A stretch of 64,000 bases of DNA from Nitrospira defluvii. Its GTDB lineage: Bacteria > Nitrospirota > Nitrospiria > Nitrospirales > Nitrospiraceae. A model generated the notes under the pieces. That model was given only the letters and a program-made list of their open reading frames with translations, ran no database searches and had not been told where the DNA came from. Location of the stretch: positions 372,001 to 436,000 of the forward strand of contig FP929003.1 in the NCBI GenBank assembly GCA_000196815.1, written 5' to 3'. The position numbers and the translations under genes are program-made. This document shows, one piece after another, positions 1 to 9,115 of the stretch (position 1 is its first letter; every line of letters begins with the position of its first letter).

Positions 1-2
1 GC

Positions 3-155
3 TGCGCGCCCTGTACCATGCCGATCAAATCCACGGCGAAGACTGTCGATGAGATTATTACGGAGCTGCGTGGAAGTAATGTGGCGGAGCGAGCCGGCCG
101 CGCGCAGGATGCGGGGCGGGGTATGGAGATGCTCCGGAAGAAGGGGTACATGTGA
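3..155 (+). CDS. cysD: Sulfate adenylyltransferase subunit 2, C-terminal end only
   Basis: This is the last 50 codons of a gene that begins before the window. The visible tail has the sequence order of the CysD/PAPS-reductase C-terminus: a Cys-Thr motif, then TVDEIITEL, an ERAGRAQD stretch and a final RKKGYM. CysD is the catalytic subunit that makes adenylyl sulfate (APS) from ATP and sulfate, and works with the GTPase CysN. The next gene, 79 bases away on the same strand, is cysN, which supports the assignment. Only the C-terminal part can be judged here. Confidence 0.8.
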   Translation, partial: CAPCTMPIKSTAKTVDEIITELRGSNVAERAGRAQDAGRGMEMLRKKGYM

Positions 156-234
156 GGCGGCCTATGCCGGATAGCAGGCGAGCCTTCGAGCGATCACGAT
201 CATGAACCAGGGTTCCATTGAACGAGTGAATCAT

Positions 235-2082
235 ATGACACAGCACGAACAGAGCAAGCCGCAAGAGAGTCTCAATATCGTCATCGTGGGCCATGTGGAT
301 CATGGGAAATCCACGCTGGTGGGACGACTCTATGCCGATACGGGCTCGTTGCCGGAAGGCAAAGTGGAAAAGGTGCAGGCGATCTGTCGCCAGCAGGGTA
401 AGGAATTTGAGTACGCGTTCTTGTTCGACGCGTTTCTTGAAGAGCAGGAGCAGGGCATCACGATTGATACGGCACGTACGTTCTTCATCTGGAACGGGCG
501 GCAGTACATCATTATCGACGCGCCGGGGCACAAGGAGTTTTTGAAGAACATGATCTCGGGCGCAGCCCGGGCCGAAGCCGCGCTGCTGCTTATCGACGCA
601 TTGGAAGGCGTGCGCGAACAATCCAAGAAGCATGGCTACCTCCTGTCGCTGCTGGGCGTGACGCAGTTTGCGGTGGTGGTCAATAAAATGGATCTGGTCG
701 GGTATCGGCAGGATGTGTTCGACGGAATCGAAAAGGAATATCGGGAATTTCTGGGTCAGTTCCGTGCGGTTCCCCAACAGATGATTCCGGTCAGCGCGAA
801 GATGGGTGACAACATCGCGACGCGCAGCAGCCACATGAACTGGTATCAGGGGCCGACAGTGCTGGAGACGCTGGCTCTCTTTAAGAAGGAGCAGGTTCGC
901 TCGGAACAGCCGCTCCGGTTTCCATTGCAGGACGTCTATAAGTTCGATGCCCGACGGATTCTGGCCGGCCGTATCACAGCCGGCCGTTTGAAGGTCGGAG
1001 ATCAGCTGGTGTTTTCGCCATCGAACAAGACTGCGGTGGTGCAATCGCTTGAAGGGTTCAATGTCGATCCACCGCGGAGCGACGCGCAAGCCGGAGAGTC
1101 GGTCGGCATTACGCTCGACGAACAGATTTTTGTGGAACGTGGAGAAATCGCATCCCATCGGGATTCCATTCCGCTTGTCTCGACGGCGATTCGCGTGAAT
1201 CTATTTTGGATGGGCAGGCGGCCCTTGGAGAAGGGGCGGAAATACGTGTTGCGGCTTGCCACGCGGGAAGTCGCCTGCGAGGTGGCCGCAATTCATCGGA
1301 TTATCGACACCGCTGATCTGGCTCAGCTGCAGGAAAGCCAGTCGGTGGCCAAGAATCAGGTCGCCGAATTGACTCTGCGGGTGAAGTCGCCGCTCGCATT
1401 TGATCTGTCGTCATCATTCGAGGCCACGGGCCGGTTTGTGCTGGTCGATGAGTACGATATTGCCGGGGGCGGGATCATTACCGAGTTGGTGCATGACGAA
1501 CAGGAAGGGCTGCGGGAAGAGGCGAGGCAACGGGAATATGCGTGGCTCACGGGCGATGTCCGGGCTGAGGACCGGGCCCGACAATACGGCCATCGGGCCG
1601 CCATTGTGTTGTTCACCGGCTCGGCTCAGACGGGCAAGACGTTTCTTGCACGACGGGTGGAAGCTTTGCTGGTTGCCGATAGCCGCCACGCCTATCTGCT
1701 GGAAGGCGAGAATCTGTTGCAGGGATTGGATGCGGATCTGTCTGCCGCCGATCCGTCTTTTGCCGCCGAGCGTGTGCGCCGATACGGGGAAGTCGCCAGG
1801 TTGCTCATTGATACGGGGCTCATCGTCGTGTCCACGAGCAAAACCTTTGGTATCAACTATCAGCGGATGGCGGAGATGATACGGACGTTGGTGCAACCGG
1901 CCCCGGTTCTTGCGGTACACATGAGCCGGGCAGGGGAAGAGCCGCCGCCGAATACGGATTTGCACTTTGCCGGCCCGCAGGACTTCGACGCGGCTGCGCG
2001 TCAGATCCTGGATGAATTGAAGCAGCGGGGCGTCCTCATTGAGCCCCCCGGGACGAGATCGACGATCCAGTATTCCATCTAG
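235..2082 (+). CDS. cysN: Sulfate adenylyltransferase GTPase subunit with C-terminal APS-kinase-like domain
   Basis: CysN is the GTPase that drives APS synthesis by CysD. The GTPase motifs are clear: GHVDHGKST near residue 19, DAPGH near 95 and NKMD near 150. They are followed by EF-Tu-like beta-barrel domains to about residue 430. The remaining part (about 450-615) resembles APS kinase (CysC), with P-loop [17 protein letters not shown] in place of the usual DGDNVRHGL, and [14 protein letters not shown]. The kinase domain is short and lacks the usual RDPKGLY region, so its activity is doubtful. ATG 235 is preferred because a GAG lies 8 bases upstream; ATG 202 would add 11 residues without a ribosome site. 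Confidence 0.88.
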   Translation: MTQHEQSKPQESLNIVIVGHVDHGKSTLVGRLYADTGSLPEGKVEKVQAICRQQGKEFEYAFLFDAFLEEQEQGITIDTARTFFIWNGRQYIIIDAPGHKEFLKNMISGAARAEAALLLIDALEGVREQSKKHGYLLSLLGVTQFAVVVNKMDLVGYRQDVFDGIEKEYREFLGQFRAVPQQMIPVSAKMGDNIATRSSHMNWYQGPTVLETLALFKKEQVRSEQPLRFPLQDVYKFDARRILAGRITAGRLKVGDQLVFSPSNKTAVVQSLEGFNVDPPRSDAQAGESVGITLDEQIFVERGEIASHRDSIPLVSTAIRVNLFWMGRRPLEKGRKYVLRLATREVACEVAAIHRIIDTADLAQLQESQSVAKNQVAELTLRVKSPLAFDLSSSFEATGRFVLVDEYDIAGGGIITELVHDEQEGLREEARQREYAWLTGDVRAEDRARQYGHRAAIVLFTGSAQTGKTFLARRVEALLVADSRHAYLLEGENLLQGLDADLSAADPSFAAERVRRYGEVARLLIDTGLIVVSTSKTFGINYQRMAEMIRTLVQPAPVLAVHMSRAGEEPPPNTDLHFAGPQDFDAAARQILDELKQRGVLIEPPGTRSTIQYSI

Positions 2083-2155
2083 CCGGGGGGAGCCTGTTTG
2101 ACTCCATTGAAACCCCTGTGGTAGCGTTCTTCATCAACAAATTCGAGGGTTTTTC

Positions 2156-3082
2156 ATGACTATGGCTGCCGGCAAGGATCTCAAGTCGATCCTCACGAAG
2201 CTCCAGTATTCCGACGACGCGAAAGTCGTGCAGCAGATCACTGCCCAGATGAAGCAGGTGCAGGCGCGAATGGCCGGCATCAAGCAGAAGCTGGTGGTGA
2301 TGAGCGGCAAGGGCGGAGTCGGCAAGAGTATGACGACCGTCAATCTGGCGTTGGCCTTTGCGCGGCAAGGTGCGAAGGTTGGACTGCTTGATGTCGATTT
2401 GAACGGGCCCTGTGTTCCACGAATGATGGGGCTACACGGCCAGTCGTTACGAATGACTCCGGAAGGGGCGCAGCCTCCGGTCGGTCCCCTGGGCATCAAA
2501 GTGGCCTCGATGGATTTTTTCCTCGATGATGCCTCGCCGGTGCGGTGGAAGGGCCCGATGGATTTGAGCCCGGTCTGGCTCGGACTCATGGAAATGAACG
2601 TCATTCGCGAGTTCCTGGCGGATGTGGTCTGGGGTGAACTGGATTATCTCCTGGCCGATCTCCCGCCGGGTGCCGCTGCCGATAAACCGCCGGTGATCGC
2701 TGGGTTTATTCCCGACTTAGCCGGTGCGATCGTGGTGACGACACCGTCGGAAGTCGCGTCCGACGTGGTGCAGAAGTCCGTCACCTATGCGCGCGATATG
2801 GGTATCCGGGTGTTGGGCATTGTAGAGAACATGAGCGAATACCGGTGTCCATCCTGTGGCGCGGAAAATGAGTTGTTTGAGGGGAACACGGAGGCGATGT
2901 GCGAGGTGCTGGACCTGCCTTTGCTCGGTCGTGTCCCATTCGATCGTAAGTTTGCCAAGACATTCGATAAGGGGCAGCCGCTCCTCGATCCTGAGTATCC
3001 GACGATTCAGAAATATCAAGACATCGTCGGTCGGATTCAAGCGTTACTGGATTACAAAAAAGTCCTGGCGGAAAAGCTGTAA
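2156..3082 (+). CDS. Mrp/ApbC-family P-loop ATPase, iron-sulfur carrier
   Basis: The 308-residue protein has the deviant Walker A motif GKGGVGKS at residues 51-58 and a CPSC pair at 231/234, the two marks of Mrp/Nbp35/ApbC scaffolds that carry Fe-S clusters to apoproteins in the cytoplasm. There is no N-terminal MIP18 (DUF59) domain; instead about 45 residues with a helical look precede the P-loop. A GAGGG lies upstream of ATG 2156; ATG 2162 is possible. It follows cysN by 73 bases and precedes a zinc-ribbon protein by 26, so co-transcription is likely. Whether sulfate activation and cluster delivery are functionally linked here is inference. Confidence 0.9.
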   Translation: MTMAAGKDLKSILTKLQYSDDAKVVQQITAQMKQVQARMAGIKQKLVVMSGKGGVGKSMTTVNLALAFARQGAKVGLLDVDLNGPCVPRMMGLHGQSLRMTPEGAQPPVGPLGIKVASMDFFLDDASPVRWKGPMDLSPVWLGLMEMNVIREFLADVVWGELDYLLADLPPGAAADKPPVIAGFIPDLAGAIVVTTPSEVASDVVQKSVTYARDMGIRVLGIVENMSEYRCPSCGAENELFEGNTEAMCEVLDLPLLGRVPFDRKFAKTFDKGQPLLDPEYPTIQKYQDIVGRIQALLDYKKVLAEKL

Positions 3083-3108
3083 GCGCACCGACCCGGAGGG
3101 GGGATCCT

Positions 3109-3864
3109 ATGAAGTTCGTTTGCCTGAACTGCGAGACCTACATGACGTTTCAGAAGGTCGAAAAACCCGGTGAGGGCTCACTCGGCGTTTTCTTCGGCTG
3201 TCCATCCTGTGAGGCGAAGTTCTCCATGGTGACGAATCCGGGAGAGACCCAAATGGTTGCCTCGCTCGGTGTGAAGCTGGGAGGCCGCACAGAGACGGCA
3301 GAACCGTTCGAGATGACTCGCGGGACGCTCAAAGAGGAAGCGCAGGCCGGCGCAGGGCAGATGGCCGCGTATCTCAACGAGAAGATTCAGGGCGGGCAAC
3401 CGGTGGCGGCTTCTGCGAAGCCGACCGCACCGGATGCCGGTGGAGAGAAGACGACGGGCGGCTGCCCCTTCTCGGCGATGGTCGCGGAAATGGGATTGAC
3501 CTCTGGCGGCAAGCCCCAGAATGGAAACGGAACGAGCGAATTCACATGGACTGCGGACGCCAAGGAGAAGCTGGAACGTCTGCCGTCGTTCGTGAAGCCG
3601 ATGGTTCAAAGCAGTGTGGAAGCCTATGCGCGGAAGCATGGCTATAAGAATATTACGCTGCAGGTCATGGATGATTCCAAGAATGATTCGCCCAACGGGA
3701 TCGCGTGGACAAAGGATGCCGAACAGCGTATGGACAACATTCCAGACTTCATTCGCCCGATGGCCCGCCGTGAAATTGAGCGGATTGCCAAGGAGCGCGG
3801 CTTGGTCGAGATCACGGCGCAAGTGATGGATGAAGCCAAAGAGAAGTTCATGAAGTTCATGTAG
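3109..3864 (+). CDS. Zinc-ribbon protein with two PCP_red domains
   Basis: The N-terminus carries C5-x2-C8 and C31-x2-C34, a likely zinc ribbon. After a linker rich in Gly/Ala come two copies of a helical domain (about residues 144-190 and 198-248), each of the form W-T-x-D-A-x-x-R/K-x-x-x-I/L-P-x-F-x-x-P-M. This is the PCP_red domain found at the end of light-independent protochlorophyllide reductase subunit BchB. No reductase domain is present, so the role is unknown. A strong ribosome site (GGAGGGGGG) precedes ATG 3109. A perfect terminator follows the stop. A relative with four repeats is encoded at 17981-18976. Confidence 0.8.
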   Translation: MKFVCLNCETYMTFQKVEKPGEGSLGVFFGCPSCEAKFSMVTNPGETQMVASLGVKLGGRTETAEPFEMTRGTLKEEAQAGAGQMAAYLNEKIQGGQPVAASAKPTAPDAGGEKTTGGCPFSAMVAEMGLTSGGKPQNGNGTSEFTWTADAKEKLERLPSFVKPMVQSSVEAYARKHGYKNITLQVMDDSKNDSPNGIAWTKDAEQRMDNIPDFIRPMARREIERIAKERGLVEITAQVMDEAKEKFMKFM

Positions 3865-3894
3865 CCGACGAATGCATGCATGAGATGAGTGCAC

Positions 3895-3924
3895 GGCCCA
3901 TCCGGCAGTCCGGATGGGCCTTTC
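3895..3924 (+). terminator. Rho-independent terminator after the PCP_red gene
   Basis: A perfect 11-bp stem (GGCCCATCCGG / CCGGATGGGCC) with a 4-base loop is followed by TTT. It lies 31 bases after the stop at 3864 and would end the cysD-cysN-mrp transcript. Because it overlaps an upstream start at 3876, it also argues that the next gene begins at 3975. Confidence 0.85.
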
Positions 3925-3974
3925 GATTCCTGCCGCTGTTTCCCTCTCGACCGATTCATTGTCCGAGATTCCTG

Positions 3975-4718
3975 ATGCCATGGTGCCCGTTCCTGGGGAT
4001 GCTGTGCCTGGCCCCCCTCCTGTGGAGCGCTTCGTTTGTGATGGCTGAGACTGCCGGTCATGGACATGGCGCGGCGGTTCAGGAGCAGGGACATCATCGT
4101 GCGCCTGTCGCGGGAGAGTTGTGGGAAGGGTCTCAAAAGGGCATTGCCTATTCCGAATTGAATCATCACATCGCGGGTATCTTCCTGTTGCTGATAGGGA
4201 TGAGTGAAGTCCGGCAGGCGCTGGGATGGCCGGCATTGGTTTGGACGAGGTTGTTATTGCCCGGTGCCCTAACGGTGGGGGGCGTGTTCCTTCTCATTTG
4301 GAGCGATCATGACTCATGGCCGATCGGGTCGATGACCTTCGCGCAGACATTCTTTGGAAGTGATGAAGAGGTGCTCCAGCACAAGACCTATGGAGTGCTG
4401 GCTTGCGCCGTCGGTGTCGTTGAATTCCTGCGTCGGACCGGATGGTTTGCCCATGCCGTGTGGGCGGTGCCCCTTCCTCTCTTTGCGATCGTCGGCGGAC
4501 TGATGTTATTCAGCCACTCGCACGGAGACCATCCTGCCGCCAGCAAAATTGCGCTCCATCACGTGATCATGGGCATGATGGCCATTACCGCGGGATCTTC
4601 CAAGTTAGTCTCCGGATGGCGAACGCGGACCCTCATTGCCGAACGTTCGTATTGGGAGTTGCTCTGGGCGAGCCTCGTCGTTGTCATTGGCCTTCAGCTC
4701 CTCATTTATTCAGAGTAA
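3975..4718 (+). CDS. Integral membrane protein with His-rich loops
   Basis: The protein (247 residues from ATG 3975) starts with a hydrophobic leader ending near FVMAETAGHG, then a His-rich segment and about five or six further hydrophobic helices. A second His motif, HSHGDH, lies between helices. Such His clusters often bind metals, but I do not recognise the family. ATG 3876 would lie before and run through the terminator hairpin at 3895-3924, so ATG 3975, giving a normal signal peptide, is preferred. The gene stands alone between the terminator and yebC. Confidence 0.6.
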   Translation: MPWCPFLGMLCLAPLLWSASFVMAETAGHGHGAAVQEQGHHRAPVAGELWEGSQKGIAYSELNHHIAGIFLLLIGMSEVRQALGWPALVWTRLLLPGALTVGGVFLLIWSDHDSWPIGSMTFAQTFFGSDEEVLQHKTYGVLACAVGVVEFLRRTGWFAHAVWAVPLPLFAIVGGLMLFSHSHGDHPAASKIALHHVIMGMMAITAGSSKLVSGWRTRTLIAERSYWELLWASLVVVIGLQLLIYSE

Positions 4719-4859
4719 GCTGTTCCCCTGCCCGCAGAGGGGGCCTGCCTCGCGTTGACACTCCTGTAAGGACTGTGTTAGCTCTACATTTTTAATCAGC
4801 TTTTGAATGTGCTTTGAACTCGACCCGCGTGCGGTCGGATCAGGCCAAGAGGAGTCGCC

Positions 4860-5615
4860 ATGGGTGGCCATAGTCATTGGGCAACAATCAAGCGGCATAA
4901 ATCAGCGGTCGACGCCAAGCGGGGGAAGGTTTTTACCCGTATTATCCGCGAGTTGACGATTGCGGCCCGCTCAGGTGGGGACCCCGATGGCAATCCGCGC
5001 TTGCGGCTGGCTATTGCGAAGGCCAAAGAAGCCAACATGCCCGGCGATACGATGAAGAAGGCCATCCAGCGTGGAACGGGTGAATTGCCCGGCGTGACGT
5101 ACGAAGAGTTTACGCTCGAAGGCTATGGTCCTGGCGGTACAGCGGTGCTGATGGAGATCACATCCGATAATCGCAACCGTACCGTGGCGGAAATCCGCAG
5201 TTTGCTGACGAAGAACGGCGGCAATATGGCGGAAGCGGGCGCGGTGGCCTGGCAGTTCCATAAAAAAGGGGTGTTGGTCGTCGAGAAGGGCAAGGTAGAA
5301 GAGGATGCGCTCCTGAGCCTCGCTCTGGAAGCCGGCGCCGAAGATGTGAAAGTGACCGACAAGGCCTTTGAAATCTTCACCGATACCCACGATTTCGAAG
5401 CGGTCAAAAAAGCGCTCAGCGATGCGAAGATTGAGTGCACGCTTGCCGAATTGAACTTCATCCCGCAGAATACGATCGCATTGGAAGAGAAGGCAGCTGA
5501 GCAAATGTTGAAGCTCATGGAAATTCTGGATGAGCACGATGATGTGCAGAAGGTCTATGCGAACTTTGACATCTCCGACGAGGTCATGGAGAAGGTGGCT
5601 GCTGCTACCGCCTGA
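4860..5615 (+). CDS. yebC: YebC/PmpR family protein (TACO1-type)
   Basis: The 251-residue protein begins MGGHSHWATIKRHKSAVDAKRGK, the hallmark N-terminus of the YebC/TACO1 family, and has the full family length. Members are described as DNA-binding regulators or as translation factors that help ribosomes through difficult sequences such as proline runs. The ribosome site AGAGGAG is well placed before ATG 4860. It lies upstream of ruvA, the usual position, but ruvC, which commonly separates the two, is missing. Confidence 0.95.
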   Translation: MGGHSHWATIKRHKSAVDAKRGKVFTRIIRELTIAARSGGDPDGNPRLRLAIAKAKEANMPGDTMKKAIQRGTGELPGVTYEEFTLEGYGPGGTAVLMEITSDNRNRTVAEIRSLLTKNGGNMAEAGAVAWQFHKKGVLVVEKGKVEEDALLSLALEAGAEDVKVTDKAFEIFTDTHDFEAVKKALSDAKIECTLAELNFIPQNTIALEEKAAEQMLKLMEILDEHDDVQKVYANFDISDEVMEKVAAATA

Positions 5616-5696
5616 CTCTGAAGGATTGGCACCGGGCATCGACGCGCACGATGCCGGCCTATCGGTCTCTTCGCATCACTTCTCTCTGTTGATCAC

Positions 5697-6305
5697 ATGA
5701 TCGCCTTACTGACGGGCCTCATGGCCTTCAAGGCGCCTTCGCAAGTCACGCTCGATGTGCATGGCGTCGGCTACGAAGTGTTGATTCCCCTCAGTACCTA
5801 CTATTCTCTCCCCAATCAGCATGAGTCGGTCACGCTCAGCATCCATACTCACGTGCGTGAGGATGCGATTCAGCTGTATGGGTTCCTGACCACCGCGGAG
5901 AAGGAAGCCTTTCTACTGTTGACGGGAATCTCCGGCATAGGGCCCAAATTGGGATTGAGCGTTCTGTCCACCCTCTCGGTCCGCGATCTCTTTTCCGCCA
6001 TCCAGGCCGGTGATATTGAGAAGCTAGGCACAGTATCCGGCATCGGGAAAAAATCTGCGGCGAGGATTGCGCTGGAATTGAAGGACAAGGTTGCGCGATT
6101 GTATCCAGCGGGCGAACAGAGCACGTCGGGGAGCGGACAGCCTGCACATCCGCTCTATGATGATGCGCTGTCAGCCCTTGTGAATTTGGGCTATCGGCAA
6201 CCGGATGTGAAAGAAGCGTTGAAGAGGATTGAGAAGTCCGGCGCCATGGCGCAGGGACTGGAAGGTGTGATTCGTGAGGCACTCAAAGACCTGGCCAAGG
6301 GGTGA
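5697..6305 (+). CDS. ruvA: Holliday junction branch migration protein RuvA
   Basis: RuvA (202 residues) binds four-way DNA junctions and loads the RuvB motor. The sequence shows the N-terminal OB fold (MIALLTGLMAFK, VHGVGYEVLIP), two helix-hairpin-helix motifs (LLTGISGIGPKLGLSVL and VSGIGKKSAARI) and the C-terminal RuvB-binding domain with ALVNLGYRQPDVKEAL. Length and order are those of the family. The stop is 4 bases from the next start, so translation is probably coupled. Confidence 0.96.
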   Translation: MIALLTGLMAFKAPSQVTLDVHGVGYEVLIPLSTYYSLPNQHESVTLSIHTHVREDAIQLYGFLTTAEKEAFLLLTGISGIGPKLGLSVLSTLSVRDLFSAIQAGDIEKLGTVSGIGKKSAARIALELKDKVARLYPAGEQSTSGSGQPAHPLYDDALSALVNLGYRQPDVKEALKRIEKSGAMAQGLEGVIREALKDLAKG

Positions 6306-6308
6306 CGC

Positions 6309-6815
6309 ATGATGAAGTCGTTGCGCAGTCGACGGGGTAGTCGCTGGGGCGTCGGCACGGTGAGGCTGGTCATTTTGGCTGCGATGGTTTTAGCCGGATC
6401 AATCGGGTTGGCCGGGGCGACTGAGGGGGGGGAGGAGCCGAAGAGCATCCGCAAGACCTGCGGGCGTTGTCCGGATGGCTATGCCACAACCGGTGTGGCC
6501 CATGCGCCGGAGCTGTGCAAAGACGGCGAGCCCACTCTGGTGCAGTGCGTGCCGCTCGGGGGCAACATGCTCTCCGTCTGCGGGACCTGTCCAGAAGGGT
6601 ACGTAGACGTGGGGCGCTCGAACGTCCCCTCCCGCTGCGGCTCTGTCGACGGCGGACTGGTATCGCAATGTCAGTTGCAGAGTATGGGATCAACCATGCC
6701 CGATCCCGGGCAGGGGGGAGTCAGGTGCCCGCCTGATTGCGGCAGTACGGCTGCGCCGGGTCAAGGGGCTGTGCCGCCGCCACCCAAATTCAGGCCCTCA
6801 CCCGAGGCCAGGTAA
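6309..6815 (+). CDS. Secreted cysteine-rich protein between ruvA and ruvB
   Basis: The 168-residue protein has a basic start, a hydrophobic stretch (about residues 18-36) ending in a likely signal cleavage after GLAGA, and two copies of a motif C-G-x-C-P-x-G-Y (CGRCPDGYATTG and CGTCPEGYVDVG), each followed by further cysteines. The C-terminus is rich in Pro/Gly. It is probably exported and disulfide-bonded. The start codon is 4 bases past the ruvA stop and the ribosome site AAGGGG overlaps that stop. I know no role in recombination; its place in the operon may be incidental. Confidence 0.65.
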   Translation: MMKSLRSRRGSRWGVGTVRLVILAAMVLAGSIGLAGATEGGEEPKSIRKTCGRCPDGYATTGVAHAPELCKDGEPTLVQCVPLGGNMLSVCGTCPEGYVDVGRSNVPSRCGSVDGGLVSQCQLQSMGSTMPDPGQGGVRCPPDCGSTAAPGQGAVPPPPKFRPSPEAR

Positions 6816-6845
6816 CACCGACGCATTGTTCGATAGGATCGTCCC

Positions 6846-7883
6846 ATGTCCGACCGCACGGTGAGCAATCAATTGACCGATGACGAACGTGGCCTCGAAG
6901 CCGCGCTACGTCCACAGAGCTTGCAGGAGTATGTCGGCCAGTCGCGGATGAAGGACTCGCTGGAGATCTGCATCGAGGCGGCCAAACGTCGTGGCGAGGC
7001 GCTGGATCACGCCATATTTTACGGCCCGCCCGGGCTCGGGAAGACCACGATTGCGCATATCATCGCGCGGGAAATGGGCTCCGCGATTCGGTCGACCTCG
7101 GGTTTAGTCCTGAGCCATGCCGGGGATCTGGCTGCGATTTTGACGAATTTGCAGGAACGGGATGTGTTGTTCATCGACGAAATCCACCGCCTCCCGGCTT
7201 CCGTCGAAGAGGCCCTGTATCCGGCCATGGAGGACTATCAGCTGGACTTGGTCGTCGGCCAAGGGGCTTCAACGAGGACCGTGAAGCTGGAATTGCCACG
7301 GTTTACGCTGGTGGGAGCCACGACCAGGGCCGGGGCATTGACGTCGCCGTTGCGGGACCGGTTCGGCTTGGTCCACAGGTTGGAGTTTTATTCGCCTCAG
7401 GAGCTTACGTCGATCGTCACACGGTCGGCAGGGTTGCTGAATATTCCGATCGACGAGGCAGGTGCCGCGGAAATTGCTCGTCGGGCTCGCGGCACGCCGC
7501 GGATCGTGAATCGGCTGATCAAACGTATCAGGGACTATGCCGAGATCAAGGCCGGCGGGCGTATCACCAGGCAGGTGGCGCAGGACGCGCTGGTCTGGTT
7601 GGCAGTCGATGCCGCCGGATTGGATGAGATGGACCGGCGCATTCTCCTGACCGTCATGGAGAAGTTCAACGGCGGACCGGTCGGGGTGGATTCCTTAGCG
7701 GCGGCGGTGCAGGAGGACCGGGGCACGCTGGAGGACGTCTATGAACCGTATCTGATCCAAGCGGGGTTTCTGGAACGCACCGGCCGTGGCCGGCAGGCGA
7801 CCAGGCTGGCCTTCGACCATTTCAAAAAGCAGAAAGACCTTCTGTCGCTCTCCGGTGACGACACATCCGTCACAACTCCTTGA
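6846..7883 (+). CDS. ruvB: Holliday junction DNA helicase RuvB
   Basis: RuvB is the hexameric AAA+ motor that pulls DNA through RuvA-bound junctions. The sequence has [11 protein letters not shown], Walker [10 protein letters not shown], Walker B FIDEIHRL, sensor region [10 protein letters not shown] and the C-terminal winged helix ([29 protein letters not shown]). At 345 residues it has the normal length. It lies 30 bases after the Cys-rich gene on the same strand. Confidence 0.97.
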   Translation: MSDRTVSNQLTDDERGLEAALRPQSLQEYVGQSRMKDSLEICIEAAKRRGEALDHAIFYGPPGLGKTTIAHIIAREMGSAIRSTSGLVLSHAGDLAAILTNLQERDVLFIDEIHRLPASVEEALYPAMEDYQLDLVVGQGASTRTVKLELPRFTLVGATTRAGALTSPLRDRFGLVHRLEFYSPQELTSIVTRSAGLLNIPIDEAGAAEIARRARGTPRIVNRLIKRIRDYAEIKAGGRITRQVAQDALVWLAVDAAGLDEMDRRILLTVMEKFNGGPVGVDSLAAAVQEDRGTLEDVYEPYLIQAGFLERTGRGRQATRLAFDHFKKQKDLLSLSGDDTSVTTP

Positions 7884-8022
7884 ATCCCCACACCTATCCT
7901 TGCAATGCCCTCGTCGGCTCCTGTAGGATACTCACTTGTCCAAGTTCAGCCCATTGGCTTGGAATCGTTTCGCGACCTCGTCTCTCTAAAGGCAGGTTTC
8001 GCGAGGAGGGAGTCCCCCCGTC

Positions 8023-9099
8023 ATGTCTGATGACCTGCAAGGACATCGCCAGGAAATCGATCGCATCGACGATCAGATTTTGCGCCTCTTGAACGAGCGC
8101 TCGAAGTCCGTGATCGAAATTGGAAAACTCAAGAAGCAAAGAGACGCGGAAGCGCATCTGCATACGCCGGCGCGCGAGGCGGCAATTTTCGAGCGCCTCA
8201 GCAAGCAAAATACGGGGCCCTTTCCCACCGATGCCATCCGGGCGGTATATCGAGAGATCATGTCGGCCTCGTTGTCCCTCGAGGGGCCTCAGAAGGTCGC
8301 CTATCTCGGCCCGAGAGCCACGTTTACGCATATGGCCTGCATGCAGAAGTTCGGGTCCTCCGCCCAATACATTCCGGTCAATAGCATCAAGGACGTGTTC
8401 AGTGAAGTCGAGCGCGGGCGAGCCCATTTTGGTGTGGTACCGATCGAAAATACGACCGAAGGTGTGGTCAATCACACCCTGGATATGTTCGTGGATTCCA
8501 GCCTGCTCATCTACGGAGAAGTGTTGCAGGAAGTCGCACACCACCTGATGTCCAAGAGCGGAGTCGCGGGCGATATCAAGCGGGTCTATTCGCACCCGCA
8601 CGCCATTGCTCAATGTCGCAATTGGTTGGAGACGAATCTGCCGCATGTGCCGGTCTCCGAAGTGGCCAGCACGGCCCGGGCGGCCGAATTATCCGTCGAC
8701 GATCCATCGGCCGCAGCTATCGCGTCCGAACTGGCGTCCCAGTTGTACGGACTGAAGGTCATCACGGCCAGGATCGAAGACAACATCAACAACTTCACGC
8801 GGTTCCTGGTGTTGTCGCAGAAGGCGCCGGAGCGAACCGGGCGCGACAAAACCTCCCTGATGTTGTCGGTCAAAGATAAGGTCGGCGCGCTGTACGACTT
8901 GTTGCGTCCATTTGCTTCCCATGGTCTTAACATGACCAAGATTGAATCGCGCCCGTCTCGCCGGAAGGCCTGGGAATACATTTTCTTTGTCGATATTGAG
9001 GGGCACATCGATGAAGAACGGGTCAAGAAGGCGGCCGAAGAGGTGAAGAGCCGCTGTCTCTTTATGAAGATTCTCGGGTCGTATCCCGCCTATTCCTAG
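8023..9099 (+). CDS. pheA: Bifunctional chorismate mutase/prephenate dehydratase (P-protein)
   Basis: The enzyme turns chorismate into prephenate and then phenylpyruvate, the route to phenylalanine. Residues 1-85 form an AroQ-type chorismate mutase (IDRIDDQILRLLNERS). Residues 90-270 form the dehydratase (VAYLGPRATFTHMA, PIENTTEGVVNHTLD, NFTRFLVLS). About 280-358 are the ACT domain for feedback by phenylalanine, with the ESRPSRRKAWEYIFFVD motif. It opens the aromatic cluster; the ribosome site GAGGAGGGAG precedes ATG 8023. Confidence 0.96.
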   Translation: MSDDLQGHRQEIDRIDDQILRLLNERSKSVIEIGKLKKQRDAEAHLHTPAREAAIFERLSKQNTGPFPTDAIRAVYREIMSASLSLEGPQKVAYLGPRATFTHMACMQKFGSSAQYIPVNSIKDVFSEVERGRAHFGVVPIENTTEGVVNHTLDMFVDSSLLIYGEVLQEVAHHLMSKSGVAGDIKRVYSHPHAIAQCRNWLETNLPHVPVSEVASTARAAELSVDDPSAAAIASELASQLYGLKVITARIEDNINNFTRFLVLSQKAPERTGRDKTSLMLSVKDKVGALYDLLRPFASHGLNMTKIESRPSRRKAWEYIFFVDIEGHIDEERVKKAAEEVKSRCLFMKILGSYPAYS

Positions 9100-9115
9100 A
9101 GGTCCGAGTCACGCC

